Part shown: positions 6,328 through 13,801 of the stretch, one piece after another
Layout of the letters: each line of letters starts with the position of its first letter
Position numbering within the stretch: the stretch's first letter is position 1
Source of the DNA: Deinococcus sp.
Lineage (GTDB): Bacteria > Deinococcota > Deinococci > Deinococcales > Deinococcaceae
DNA length: 15,564 bases
Reading direction: 5' to 3'
NCBI GenBank assembly: GCA_028287665.1
Contig: JAQBPF010000479.1
Span: 1-15,564 of the forward strand
Notes under the pieces: model-generated
Databases searched by the model: none
What the model was told of the DNA's origin: nothing
The model's input: the letters and a program-made list of their open reading frames with translations, nothing else
Translations under genes and position numbers: made by a program

Positions 6328-7314
6328 CTACTCGCACGCTACGCCGTCCGCATCGCCGTCCATCTCGGGGCGGTAGCCGGGTTGTCCGCGCCGCATGGGG
6401 GCGGCCCCCGCAGCGCGGGCAGCGCCGCAACTGGCAAAATACACCGTTTTGGCCGTACCAGAGTTCACAGGAGCACTCGCCGGAGCGTCGGTGTCTTCGT
6501 CCTGATCGGTGGGGCAGCCCTTGAGGGGCAGGGCGTAGCGGTTTCCGGCCGCGCGGTTGATCCGGTAGCCCAGATCCTCCAGCGCCCCCAGGGTCAGAGG
6601 ACTGACCGGATTCACGCGGCCTGTGTAGTCTCCGGCGTCGCCCGACAGAATTTCCGAACACACCGTGCTGCCCGCCCAGTGCCCCGCGTCGGCGTCCAGC
6701 GGAATGCCTGTGCCTCCCTGGCCGCCCAAATTCCTGTAGGCCGCCAAGGCCCTGGCCCCGGTGTAGTAATACTTGCCGTTCACCTTGCGGATCAGGTTCT
6801 TTTCATCCGAGTCGCCGCTCAGCGACACCCGGTAATCGGCTTCCCAGAGCGTGCCAACGCCCAGCGCGTGCAGCATTTCGTGGATCATGGTGTCCAGCAG
6901 ATCCACTCGGGGCAGGTCGCTCAGGCCGTTGGAATTCAGGTCCACCACGCCGTAGATCGGCAGATACGAGCCGTCGTGCAGGTCGCAGGGCGCGGCCTCG
7001 GCGTATTTTTCTTCCCCCAGATCGCTGACCCGCACGAAGACGAAAAATTGCTGCACCTTCTCCTTGATGCGGGGCAGGTTGGAATCGCAGGAGTTGGCAG
7101 GCAGATTCAGCGTCACGGGCACAAAAGGCGACGCGATCAGTTGCGACACCCGCGCCGCTGCCTCGCGCACGGTGGCCTGCTGCGCGGCGGTCAGGGTTTT
7201 GCCCAGAAACCGGAGCTCTACAGCAAAGGGGGCCGGGGCCTGTGCACCCGCCGCTGGCGTGTAGATCAGGGTTGCTCCGAGGCACAGCAGGCGGAACCAA
7301 GAGAGTCGTTTCAC
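6328..7314 (-). CDS. secreted leishmanolysin-like (M8) metallopeptidase with C-terminal Excalibur domain
   Basis: A 328-residue predicted exported zinc protease. Starting at the GTG at 7314, residues 1-25 form a signal peptide (KR, hydrophobic core, AAGAQA cleavage site). HEMLH at 145-149 gives two zinc His and the catalytic Glu146; His212 in AGHW is placed like the third ligand of leishmanolysin-type enzymes. The following EILSG (221-225) stands where the family has E-L-M-T-G, so the Met of the Met-turn appears to be Leu223. Residues 292-328 form an Excalibur domain: Cys296, ARAAG, PGY and the calcium-like loop DGDADGVACE at the very end. An ATG at 7338 is an alternative start. The gene probably shares a transcript with the acetyltransferase before it and the 87-residue protein after it. 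Confidence 0.85.
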   Translation of the reverse strand: MKRLSWFRLLCLGATLIYTPAAGAQAPAPFAVELRFLGKTLTAAQQATVREAAARVSQLIASPFVPVTLNLPANSCDSNLPRIKEKVQQFFVFVRVSDLGEEKYAEAAPCDLHDGSYLPIYGVVDLNSNGLSDLPRVDLLDTMIHEMLHALGVGTLWEADYRVSLSGDSDEKNLIRKVNGKYYYTGARALAAYRNLGGQGGTGIPLDADAGHWAGSTVCSEILSGDAGDYTGRVNPVSPLTLGALEDLGYRINRAAGNRYALPLKGCPTDQDEDTDAPASAPVNSGTAKTVYFASCGAARAAGAAPMRRGQPGYRPEMDGDADGVACE

Positions 7315-7376
7315 GTTGGATCCAGAGTAAAACATCATCCTGTTCAAAGTTCTGTCTGCCCCGCTGCGGTGCGGAG

Positions 7377-7792
7377 TTAACGTTCCAGGGGGCGCCACTT
7401 TGCCGCGCGTAGTTCCGGCGGATCATCGCCTGCCCCCGCTGCATCCCCAGCCGCTCGTAAAAGGGGATCAGGTGGTCGTCGCAGCAGAGGTCTACGGCGT
7501 ACAGGTGGGCCAACTGCCCAAACAGGGCGTCCATCAGGCGCGAGGCGACGCCCTGCCCGCGCCATTCCGGGCGCACTTCCAGCAGCGGTACAAAGGCGGT
7601 GAGCACGCCGTCGCTGATGGCCTGCGCGAAGCCCACGACCTGCCCACCGTCAAGTGCCAGCGCAATCCGGTAAGAGCCGGAGAGCATCCGGTGCAGCGTT
7701 TCGGGCGAAGGGGGATGGGGCCAGCCTTCAAAGAAGCCGCTGAATTGGGCGGGAGTCAGGCTTTCCAACGAGGTGACGATCTGAAGTGACAT
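7377..7792 (-). CDS. GNAT family N-acetyltransferase, apparent 3' frameshift
   Basis: A soluble acetyl-CoA-dependent acetyltransferase with the core VRPEWRGQGVASRLMDALF at 73-91, including the pyrophosphate-binding RGQGVA, and the C-terminal FYERLGM at 111-117. As written, the frame does not stop at the end of the domain but runs to 6803, through the first half of the peptidase gene in another frame, adding about 190 residues of unrelated low-quality sequence. One extra base in the G5 run at 7388-7392 would instead end the protein with APLER and a TAA at 7379-7377, 138 residues, the usual size. I give those coordinates. The ATG at 7792 follows CAGAAT by 7 nt. The substrate is unknown. Confidence 0.75.
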
Positions 7793-7799
7793 GACCAGT

Positions 7800-7805
7800 A
7801 TTCTG
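7800..7805 (-). promoter_or_regulatory. -10-like box CAGAAT upstream of the GNAT gene
   Basis: CAGAAT on the minus strand ends 7 nt before the ATG at 7792, the same box and spacing as at the lipoprotein gene (12662-12667). The fit to TANNNT is imperfect. Confidence 0.3.
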
Positions 7806-7861
7806 TCCCGCCCCCCCAAGCTTAAGCATCTGCCTGCTGGCGTACGCCTGTGCCAGCGCCC

Positions 7862-7867
7862 TAAATT
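7862..7867 (+). promoter_or_regulatory. -10 box TAAATT, leaderless start
   Basis: TAAATT ends 6 nt before the ATG at 7874. No Shine-Dalgarno sequence is present. Confidence 0.45.
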
Positions 7868-7873
7868 TGTCGC

Positions 7874-8953
7874 ATGACTGCCGCCGCGCCCCTGCTGTTT
7901 CAACCCCTGAAATTAAGTAGCCTGACCCTGCCCAACCGCGCCGTCGTGTCTCCGATGTGCATGTATTCCTCTCAGAACGGCCTGGCCAATGAGTTTCATC
8001 TGGTGCATCTGGGCCAGTTTGCGCTGGCGGGGGCTGGCCTTATTTTTACCGAGGCCTGCGCCGTATCGCCCGAAGGCCGGATCAGTCCAGAAGACCTGGG
8101 CCTATGGTCTGACAGCCATATCGTGCCGCTGGGCCGCGTGACCGATTTCGTGCACGCGCAGGGCGGACGAATCGGCCTTCAACTGGCACATGCGGGGCGC
8201 AAGGCCAGCACCTATGCGCCGTGGCGAGGGCGCGGTGCCGTGCAGCCCGAACAGGGCGGTTGGACGGTGATCGGGCCCGATGATCAGCCCTTCAGCGAGA
8301 CTTTTCCGCTGCCCACCGCCATGACCGAAGCCGAGATTCACCGGGTGACCGCCGATTTTGTGCTGGCCACCAAACGGGCCGTGATCGCCGGGTTTGATGC
8401 GGTCGAAATTCATGCCGCACACGGGTATCTGCTTCATCAATTCATGTCGCCGCTGTCCAATTCGCGCACCGACCAGTACGGCGGCAGCTTTGAAAACCGC
8501 GTCCGCTTCCTGCTTGAGGTGGTGCGCGGCGTGCGGACGGCGTGGCCCATGCATCTGCCTCTGTTTGTGCGGATCAGTGCCACCGATTGGGCCGAGGGTG
8601 GCTGGGACGCCGAGCAAAGCACCGTGCTGGCGGAGCTGCTCGACAAAGAAGGGGTAGACGTGCTGGACATCAGCAGCGGCGGCCTGACCACGGCGCAGCA
8701 GATTCCGGTGGGCCCGGCGTACCAGACGCCGCTGGCCGCGCAGATCAAGCAGGCGGTACCGGAACTGGCCGTCATGACGGTCGGAATGATCGACACCCCC
8801 GAACTTGCCGAGCGCATCCTGCAAGCTGGAGAGGCTGACCTGATCGCGCTGGCCCGCCCTTTCCTGCGCGATCCCCACTGGGTTCAGACGGCGGCGGCCA
8901 CCCTCAGCACCACGCCCCAGCTGGTCAACCAGTACGCCCGCAGCGTGCGCTGA
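7874..8953 (+). CDS. class III Old Yellow Enzyme, NADPH:flavin oxidoreductase (YqjM-like ene-reductase)
   Basis: A 359-residue FMN-dependent TIM-barrel enzyme that reduces activated C=C bonds of enals, enones or similar electrophiles with NAD(P)H. SPMCMYSS at 26-33 carries the Cys29 and Tyr31 that in YqjM tune FMN and bind substrate. The substrate-anchoring pair is His180 and His183 in EIHAAHGYL, followed by the family motif SPLSNSRTDQYGGSFENR at 192-209. The C-terminus QYARSVR carries an Arg (356) in the position of the class III arginine finger that reaches into the neighbouring subunit. These features place it with the YqjM/thermophilic-like class rather than classical OYEs. The protein is cytoplasmic and probably acts in electrophile or oxidative-stress detoxification (inference). 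It forms a single-gene unit, divergent from the GNAT gene. Confidence 0.93.
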   Translation: MTAAAPLLFQPLKLSSLTLPNRAVVSPMCMYSSQNGLANEFHLVHLGQFALAGAGLIFTEACAVSPEGRISPEDLGLWSDSHIVPLGRVTDFVHAQGGRIGLQLAHAGRKASTYAPWRGRGAVQPEQGGWTVIGPDDQPFSETFPLPTAMTEAEIHRVTADFVLATKRAVIAGFDAVEIHAAHGYLLHQFMSPLSNSRTDQYGGSFENRVRFLLEVVRGVRTAWPMHLPLFVRISATDWAEGGWDAEQSTVLAELLDKEGVDVLDISSGGLTTAQQIPVGPAYQTPLAAQIKQAVPELAVMTVGMIDTPELAERILQAGEADLIALARPFLRDPHWVQTAAATLSTTPQLVNQYARSVR

Positions 8954-8969
8954 GCCACAGGTTCAAACA

Positions 8970-8998
8970 GAGCCGACCACCATAAGTGTGGTCGGCTC
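8970..8998. terminator. strong bidirectional hairpin terminator
   Basis: GAGCCGACCAC (8970-8980) and GTGGTCGGCTC (8988-8998) form a perfect 11-bp stem with a 7-nt loop. The hairpin lies between two convergent genes (stops at 8953 and 9022). A short T-rich run follows on each side, so it can serve both. Confidence 0.8.
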
Positions 8999-9021
8999 GC
9001 TGTTGGTTGCCATTCTGGCGG

Positions 9022-9729
<708 letters not shown>

Positions 9730-9875
9730 GCTAGCTCATGTGGGGGCCGCCAAAAGTCTGGAATGGCAAGAGAATGGCAAAAAGAGCAGGGCCGCAGACG
9801 CCAGAAAGACCCGACCTGACGTGTGAAATTTTTGACTTTAAGCCTCCCCTTTCTCTGTGCTGGGGGCCGTCACGC

Positions 9876-9881
9876 TACACT
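9876..9881 (+). promoter_or_regulatory. -10 box TACACT, leaderless start of the CRP/FNR gene
   Basis: TACACT ends 7 nt before the ATG at 9889 and favours it over a frame-open upstream start at 9823. The 159-nt divergent gap also holds an AT-rich stretch at 9821-9840 with a TGTGA half-site-like pentamer (9822-9826); no full CRP palindrome is seen. Confidence 0.45.
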
Positions 9882-9888
9882 GCCCCCG

Positions 9889-10581
9889 ATGTCCCTCCTG
9901 GAAGCTTTGCACCGCTCACCCCTGTTTCAGAATGTGCCCGAAGAGGCCATGCGGGACGCTCTCAAGATCTTGACTCCACGGTCCTTTCGGGCGGGCGATG
10001 TGATCTTGTCTCAGGATGTGTCGGGCGACGCGCTGCACCTGATTACCAGCGGTGCCGTCCGGGTCAGCCGGGTCAGCCTCGGCCACCGCGAGCGCGTGAT
10101 GGGCGATATCTATGCTCCCGGCGTGGTCGGAGAAACCTCGGTGCTGGCCCATCAGCAGCGCAGCGCCACCGTGACGGCCCTCAGCGACGTCACCACGCTG
10201 ATGCTGTACCGCAACCACTTTGAAGTGCTGCTCAACCGCCATCCCCGCGTGCTGTGGAATCTGGCCACCATGCTGGTGCAGCGCGTCACCAACCTCAACG
10301 ATGAGCTGATCGCCTTTGGCCTGAACACCGAAGCGGCGCTGGCCCACGTCTTTACCACCCAGTACCGTCAGCGCGTGGCCGCAGGCGTGCCCGACCCCGA
10401 ACTGCTGCCGCTGGGCACGCAGGACATCATGCAGCGCATCAGTGCCAGCCGCGAAACCGTGGCCCGAGTCATCAAAAGACTCGAAGCCCAGGGGTTGGTA
10501 GAAACCACGCCCCGCACGGTGCGGCTGCTGGATTTGGAGGGGCTGGGAGCCGTGCCGCTGGAGGACGGAGAAGGGGAATAA
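9889..10581 (+). CDS. CRP/FNR family transcriptional regulator
   Basis: A 230-residue DNA-binding regulator. A cyclic-nucleotide-binding beta-barrel spans about 12-115; its phosphate-binding cassette GETSVLAHQQRSATV at 81-95 keeps the Glu and Arg-Ser that contact cAMP in E. coli CRP (here Glu82, Arg91, Ser92). A dimerisation helix follows at about 116-145. The winged helix-turn-helix is at about 170-215, with recognition-helix sequence SASRETVARVIKRL at 185-198. No FNR-type N-terminal cysteine cluster is present. cAMP binding is therefore plausible. Deinococcus radiodurans has a stress-related member, DdrI, and this may be its orthologue, but I cannot confirm it from sequence alone. It is divergent from the LolD-like gene and convergent with the rRNA methyltransferase, 21 nt away. 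Confidence 0.9.
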   Translation: MSLLEALHRSPLFQNVPEEAMRDALKILTPRSFRAGDVILSQDVSGDALHLITSGAVRVSRVSLGHRERVMGDIYAPGVVGETSVLAHQQRSATVTALSDVTTLMLYRNHFEVLLNRHPRVLWNLATMLVQRVTNLNDELIAFGLNTEAALAHVFTTQYRQRVAAGVPDPELLPLGTQDIMQRISASRETVARVIKRLEAQGLVETTPRTVRLLDLEGLGAVPLEDGEGE

Positions 10582-10602
10582 AGGGTCACCGGCCCCCACT
10601 GC

Positions 10603-11781
10603 TCAGCCCTCTTTTTTCAGCAGGATACTTTTGAGATACAGGCTTTCCGGCACGCTCAGCAGGTGAGGATGGTCGGCGGGCTGATAGGTGATGGCGGTCA
10701 CTTCGGCGTCGCAGCCTGCCTCGCCACTGGCCACCCGCGCCGCGTCCAGCAGGTCGTCTACCCGGATGTAGTGGGCACACGTGCTGATCAGCAGATGCCC
10801 GCCGGGGGTCAGCATTCGCAGGGCGCGTGCGGCTCCGTCCGTAAAAATCCGCTTGGCGCGGGGCACGTCGTCCTTGCGCTTGGCGAGGGTCGGCGGGTCG
10901 AGTACAGCGGCGCTGAAGGTGCGTTTTTCCTTTTCCAGCCCGTTCAGTTGCTCTATCGCGTCACCCCAGCGGACGCCCACGCGCACCTCGTTCAGGCCTG
11001 CTTCGCGCTCCAGCACCGCCAGAGCCACATTGTCCTTGTCGATGGCAACCGCTTTCGCTCCCGCCCGCGCCGCGTGGAGCGAAAAGCCGCCCGTGTAGCT
11101 GTACACATCCAGAAAGCTTTCGCCGGGTTTGACGAGGCCGCGCATCATGCGGCGGTTGTCGCGCTGGTCCAGAAAAAAGCCGGTCTTCTGTGCGTCCATG
11201 GGGGCAAAGTGCAGATTCAGATCGTCCTCGAAGAAGGTCACCCGTTCGGGCACCTCGCCCCACAGGATGCCCGTTTGCAGGCCCAGCCCTTCACGGCGGC
11301 GCTCGCCCGTATCGCTGCGTTCAAAGGCGCTGGTCGCCCCCGTTTCTTCGCGCAGGGCACGCAGGATCAGGTCACGGTGGCGCTCCACGCCTGCATTGCG
11401 GAGCTGCACACTCAGCACGCCGCCAAACTGGTCGGCAATGATGCCGGGCATTCCATCGGCTTCGGCGTGCAGCACGCGCATGGCGTCGGTATTCGTGATC
11501 CGGCCTGCCCGCCGGGCCAGCGCCGCACGGATTCGGGCGCGGTAAAACTTCAGGTCAATCTCTTCTTTGTGCCACGTCAGCATTCGCAGCGGCGTGGCTC
11601 CCTCGGGGTTAAAGTATCCGCGCCCCAACAGCGGCCCGCCGGGATCGCGCACATCCACCACTTCGCCGGGGGCAATGCCTGCATCGGCCGAGGCGATATC
11701 GCCCGAATGCCCAAACGGATAGCGCCCCGCGATGCGCCGAACTGCGCCGGGGCTGAGGGTCACGGACAAACTCTTCTTCAT
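10603..11781 (-). CDS. rlmI: 23S rRNA cytosine-C5 methyltransferase, RlmI/RlmO type
   Basis: A 392-residue SAM-dependent RNA methyltransferase with the layout of RlmI (YccW): an N-terminal PUA-like domain (about 1-72), a linking alpha/beta domain (about 75-190) and a Rossmann methyltransferase domain. KTGFFLDQRDNR at 199-210 is the family hallmark, DVYSYTGGF at 225-233 the SAM-binding motif, Asp248 the acidic strand-2 residue, DPP at 295-297 motif IV, and STCAHYI at 333-339 supplies the likely catalytic Cys335. It should make a 5-methylcytosine in 23S rRNA. E. coli RlmI acts on C1962 and Thermus also has an RlmO for C1942, so the exact site is not settled. The ATG at 11781 follows TAGCCT by 6 nt. 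Confidence 0.88.
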   Translation of the reverse strand: MKKSLSVTLSPGAVRRIAGRYPFGHSGDIASADAGIAPGEVVDVRDPGGPLLGRGYFNPEGATPLRMLTWHKEEIDLKFYRARIRAALARRAGRITNTDAMRVLHAEADGMPGIIADQFGGVLSVQLRNAGVERHRDLILRALREETGATSAFERSDTGERRREGLGLQTGILWGEVPERVTFFEDDLNLHFAPMDAQKTGFFLDQRDNRRMMRGLVKPGESFLDVYSYTGGFSLHAARAGAKAVAIDKDNVALAVLEREAGLNEVRVGVRWGDAIEQLNGLEKEKRTFSAAVLDPPTLAKRKDDVPRAKRIFTDGAARALRMLTPGGHLLISTCAHYIRVDDLLDAARVASGEAGCDAEVTAITYQPADHPHLLSVPESLYLKSILLKKEG

Positions 11782-11787
11782 AGGGCT

Positions 11788-11793
11788 AGGCTA
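11788..11793 (-). promoter_or_regulatory. -10 box TAGCCT, leaderless start of the rRNA methyltransferase
   Basis: TAGCCT on the minus strand ends 6 nt before the ATG at 11781. It is back to back with the plus-strand box at 11822-11827 in a 53-nt divergent gap. Confidence 0.45.
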
Positions 11794-11821
11794 GCAGGCA
11801 GCGGCGATTGCGCGGGGCAGA

Positions 11822-11827
11822 TAGAGT
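11822..11827 (+). promoter_or_regulatory. -10 box TAGAGT, leaderless start of the SDR gene
   Basis: TAGAGT ends 7 nt before the ATG at 11835 and supports that start over a TTG at 11808. Confidence 0.45.
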
Positions 11828-11834
11828 TGGCCCC

Positions 11835-12563
11835 ATGCCCCCGAACGCCACAGGAACTTCGCCGCTGCTCGCGGGCCGCGTCATCGCCGTGACGGGGGCC
11901 AGCAAAGGCATCGGCTGGGCGCTGGTGCAGGCGTTGGCGGCGGCGGGCGCAACGGTTATCGGCGGGGCGCGGAATGTCACGGGCCTGGAGGTCCGGGGCG
12001 CGACCTTTCTGCCGCTGGACGTGACCGATGAAGCCAGCGTCAATGCTTTTGCCGGGGCCGCCATCCAGACGGGCGTGGATTCGCTGGTCAACAATGCAGG
12101 CGTCGGTTCCTTCGTGCCCGTGCAGGACATCACCCCACAGGAGTACCACCGTGTGATGGATACCAATGTGCTCGGCACGCTGCTGGTCACGCGGGCGCTG
12201 ATCGGGCACTTTCAGGCGCGGTATGTGGGCGGTCAGACCTCCAGCCTCGTCAACATCACCAGCGATGTCTCGGCCCGGACCTTTGCCAACGGCGCACTCT
12301 ACACGGCCAGCAAATATGCCCAGCGGGCCATCACGCAGGCGCTGGCGCACGAGGGCCACAGCTACGGCCTGCGCGTCACCGAAATTCGCCCCGGCAAGGT
12401 GGATACCTATTTTGGGGGCAGCGTGCAGGGCGAGCCCCACAAGGCCGCGTGGTTGCGTCCCGAAGACGTCGCCCAGGCCGCGCTGTACGCCCTGGGTGCG
12501 CCGTCACACGCCCGCATAGACGAAATCCTGCTGCATCCCACCACGCAGGACGTGGCGTTTTAA
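11835..12563 (+). CDS. short-chain dehydrogenase/reductase (SDR)
   Basis: A 242-residue classical SDR. The dinucleotide-binding motif TGASKGIG is at 20-27, the fold-stabilising NNAG at 86-89, the catalytic Ser at 143 (VNITSDVS), and YTASK at 156-160 supplies Tyr156 and Lys160; Asn111 completes the tetrad. The Lys in TGASKGIG and Arg46 after strand 2 suggest NADP(H) preference. Length is normal and there is no signal peptide. The substrate cannot be predicted. The gene is divergent from the rRNA methyltransferase, so the two may be regulated from the same 53-nt gap. Confidence 0.9.
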   Translation: MPPNATGTSPLLAGRVIAVTGASKGIGWALVQALAAAGATVIGGARNVTGLEVRGATFLPLDVTDEASVNAFAGAAIQTGVDSLVNNAGVGSFVPVQDITPQEYHRVMDTNVLGTLLVTRALIGHFQARYVGGQTSSLVNITSDVSARTFANGALYTASKYAQRAITQALAHEGHSYGLRVTEIRPGKVDTYFGGSVQGEPHKAAWLRPEDVAQAALYALGAPSHARIDEILLHPTTQDVAF

Positions 12564-12661
12564 AGGCCTGAACAAGCAAAAGAGTGCGCGTTGGCGTGTG
12601 CCCGCTCCCTCATTCTCTCCGGGCATAAGAAATTCGGTGTCGCTGGGGCGGCGGGCGAGTG

Positions 12662-12667
12662 CAGAAT
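12662..12667 (+). promoter_or_regulatory. -10-like box CAGAAT upstream of the lipoprotein gene
   Basis: CAGAAT ends 7 nt before the ATG at 12675. The fit to TANNNT is imperfect, but box and spacing match the GNAT gene. Confidence 0.3.
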
Positions 12668-12674
12668 CAACCCT

Positions 12675-13202
12675 ATGACCAAGATTTGGCTGACCGCCGC
12701 CGCACTGACCCTGCTGGCCCTGACCTCCTGCGGCGGCGTCCCGCTGCCTCCCATTCCGCTGCCGGATGCCACGGTCGATCTGCCGCCCAGTTCTGAGGTG
12801 ATCGGGCGCGTCATCTATATCAAGCAGGATGTGCTGGCCGGAGCCGGGCTGCCCGTTCAGCAGGTCAGCATTACGGGCACGGCCACCTATGTCAGCGGCG
12901 GGGGCAATCTCAGCGCCGCGAACATCTTTATTCGCAGCAGCCTTGATCCGCTGCCCAGCGGGTGTATCAACAGCACCCTGGCGCCCGTGATCCTGTGCGA
13001 TCCAGCCGGAGAGGGCACCCGTCAGATCGGTGCTGTGGCCCTGGCAGCAGGTCAGGGGAACGCCTTTGTGCTCAGCGGCGCGGCACTGGATGGGGCGGCC
13101 AAAGCGGGTCACGGCTATATCGGGGTGCAGGTCACGGCGGGCAGCAGCGTGCTGACCGACAAGCTCAGGCTGACCGGAATGCAGGCACGGGCCAGGTTCT
13201 GA
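12675..13202 (+). CDS. small predicted lipoprotein of unknown function
   Basis: A 175-residue protein with a lipoprotein signal peptide: a Lys at position 3, a hydrophobic core (5-16), and the lipobox LTSC ending at Cys19, which would be acylated and become residue 1 of the mature protein. A Pro-rich linker (22-39) follows. The remaining part is rich in Gly, Ser, Thr and Val and looks like a beta-sandwich. Two further cysteines lie close together in the SGCINST...VILCD stretch and could form a disulfide. I recognise no family; it may be Deinococcus-specific. The frame is open upstream to 12591, but the ATG at 12675 begins exactly at the signal peptide. It is a single-gene unit 111 nt after the SDR gene. 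Confidence 0.82.
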   Translation: MTKIWLTAAALTLLALTSCGGVPLPPIPLPDATVDLPPSSEVIGRVIYIKQDVLAGAGLPVQQVSITGTATYVSGGGNLSAANIFIRSSLDPLPSGCINSTLAPVILCDPAGEGTRQIGAVALAAGQGNAFVLSGAALDGAAKAGHGYIGVQVTAGSSVLTDKLRLTGMQARARF

Positions 13203-13232
13203 GAACAGGCTGGCCCTGTGCCTGAGCTGCTT

Positions 13233-13254
13233 GAGCGGTTGATCCTGACCGCTC
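13233..13254. terminator. hairpin terminator between convergent genes
   Basis: GAGCGGT (13233-13239) pairs with ACCGCTC (13248-13254), a 7-bp stem with an 8-nt loop, midway between the lipoprotein stop (13202) and the peroxiredoxin stop (13273). No T-tract is present. Confidence 0.55.
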
Positions 13255-13272
13255 CGCCACGGCTGAACCGCT

Positions 13273-13767
13273 TCAGATCTTCGGCCAGTTGCAACTGCGG
13301 GTTTCCAGTTCCTTCAGCACGTCGGCGGCGTGGGTGGCGGGGTTCACGGTGCGCCAGTGGCGGGCGAGGCTGCCGTCTGGCGCAATCAGAAACGTTTCAC
13401 GGGCGGCCATGCCCAGCAGTCCGCCCAGTCCGCCGATCACGCCGTAAGCCTTCGACAGCGTGCGGTCACCGTCAGGGATCAGGGGGTAAGACAGGCCGCA
13501 GGAGTCGCGGAACTTGGCCTGCCGGGCCTCGGTGTCCAGACTCACACCGATCAGTTGGGCGTTCAGCGCATTGAAATCTTCCACTCTGGCCTCGAAGCGC
13601 CGCGCCTCGATGCTGCATCCTGGCGATCCGGCCCGCGGATAGAAGAACAGAATCACCCACCTGCCGCGCAGTTCCGACAGGCGCAGGGTGCGGCCATCGT
13701 CGCTGCGGGCCGAAAACTCGGGGGCCATGTTGGCCGGGTGGGGCACGGAAGGCGTGAGGGCGGTCAT
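13273..13767 (-). CDS. bcp: PrxQ/BCP-type peroxiredoxin
   Basis: A 164-residue thiol peroxidase that reduces hydrogen peroxide and organic hydroperoxides with electrons from thioredoxin. The thioredoxin fold begins with APEFSARSDDGRTLRLSEL, and FFYPRAGSPGCSIEA at 41-55 holds the peroxidatic Cys51. The usual Thr of the TPGCT motif is Ser on both sides of it (SPGCS). The Cys that many PrxQ proteins carry five residues later is absent (Ala56-Arg57), so Cys90, in a position like the resolving Cys of the alpha-3 type, is the likely partner. Arg123 in the ARETFLI stretch matches the conserved active-site Arg. The protein is cytoplasmic. Its ATG at 13767 follows TACAAT by 6 nt and is 34 bp from the tilS start. 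Confidence 0.9.
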   Translation of the reverse strand: MTALTPSVPHPANMAPEFSARSDDGRTLRLSELRGRWVILFFYPRAGSPGCSIEARRFEARVEDFNALNAQLIGVSLDTEARQAKFRDSCGLSYPLIPDGDRTLSKAYGVIGGLGGLLGMAARETFLIAPDGSLARHWRTVNPATHAADVLKELETRSCNWPKI

Positions 13768-13772
13768 GGCCC

Positions 13773-13796
13773 GATTGTACGGGGGCGACTACAATC
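13773..13796. promoter_or_regulatory. mirror-image divergent leaderless promoter (bcp / tilS-tadA)
   Basis: GATTGTA (13773-13779) and TACAATC (13790-13796) form a 7-bp inverted repeat around a 10-nt centre. Each arm is a consensus-like TACAAT -10 box for one strand, and each box ends exactly 6 nt before its start codon (ATG at 13767 on minus, GTG at 13802 on plus). The -35 region of each promoter would lie over or beyond the other gene's start. Confidence 0.6.
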
Positions 13797-13801
13797 GAAC
13801 G

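Noticed and set aside
6803..7376. Read-through tail of the GNAT frame as a genuine fusion domain
   Set aside because: The tail has Arg/Pro-rich shadow composition and overlaps the well-supported peptidase gene; a one-base frameshift explains it better.
7811..7817. C7 homopolymer in the GNAT/OYE gap as a phase-variation switch
   Set aside because: It is short, lies outside both proposed -10 to start intervals, and such runs are expected in GC-rich gaps.
9822..9837. CRP-binding palindrome controlling the CRP and LolD-like genes
   Set aside because: Only one half (TGTGA) fits; the second half does not match TCACA at the required spacing.
10582..10617. T6 run at 10612-10617 as an intrinsic terminator for the CRP gene
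   Set aside because: The only upstream stem is 3-4 bp with a large loop, and the T-run is part of the coding end (Lys-Lys) of the convergent methyltransferase.
13688..13801. Longer TilS start at an ATG at 13688
   Set aside because: It would run antisense through the peroxiredoxin 5' end and over both -10 boxes; the added residues match nothing in TilS.
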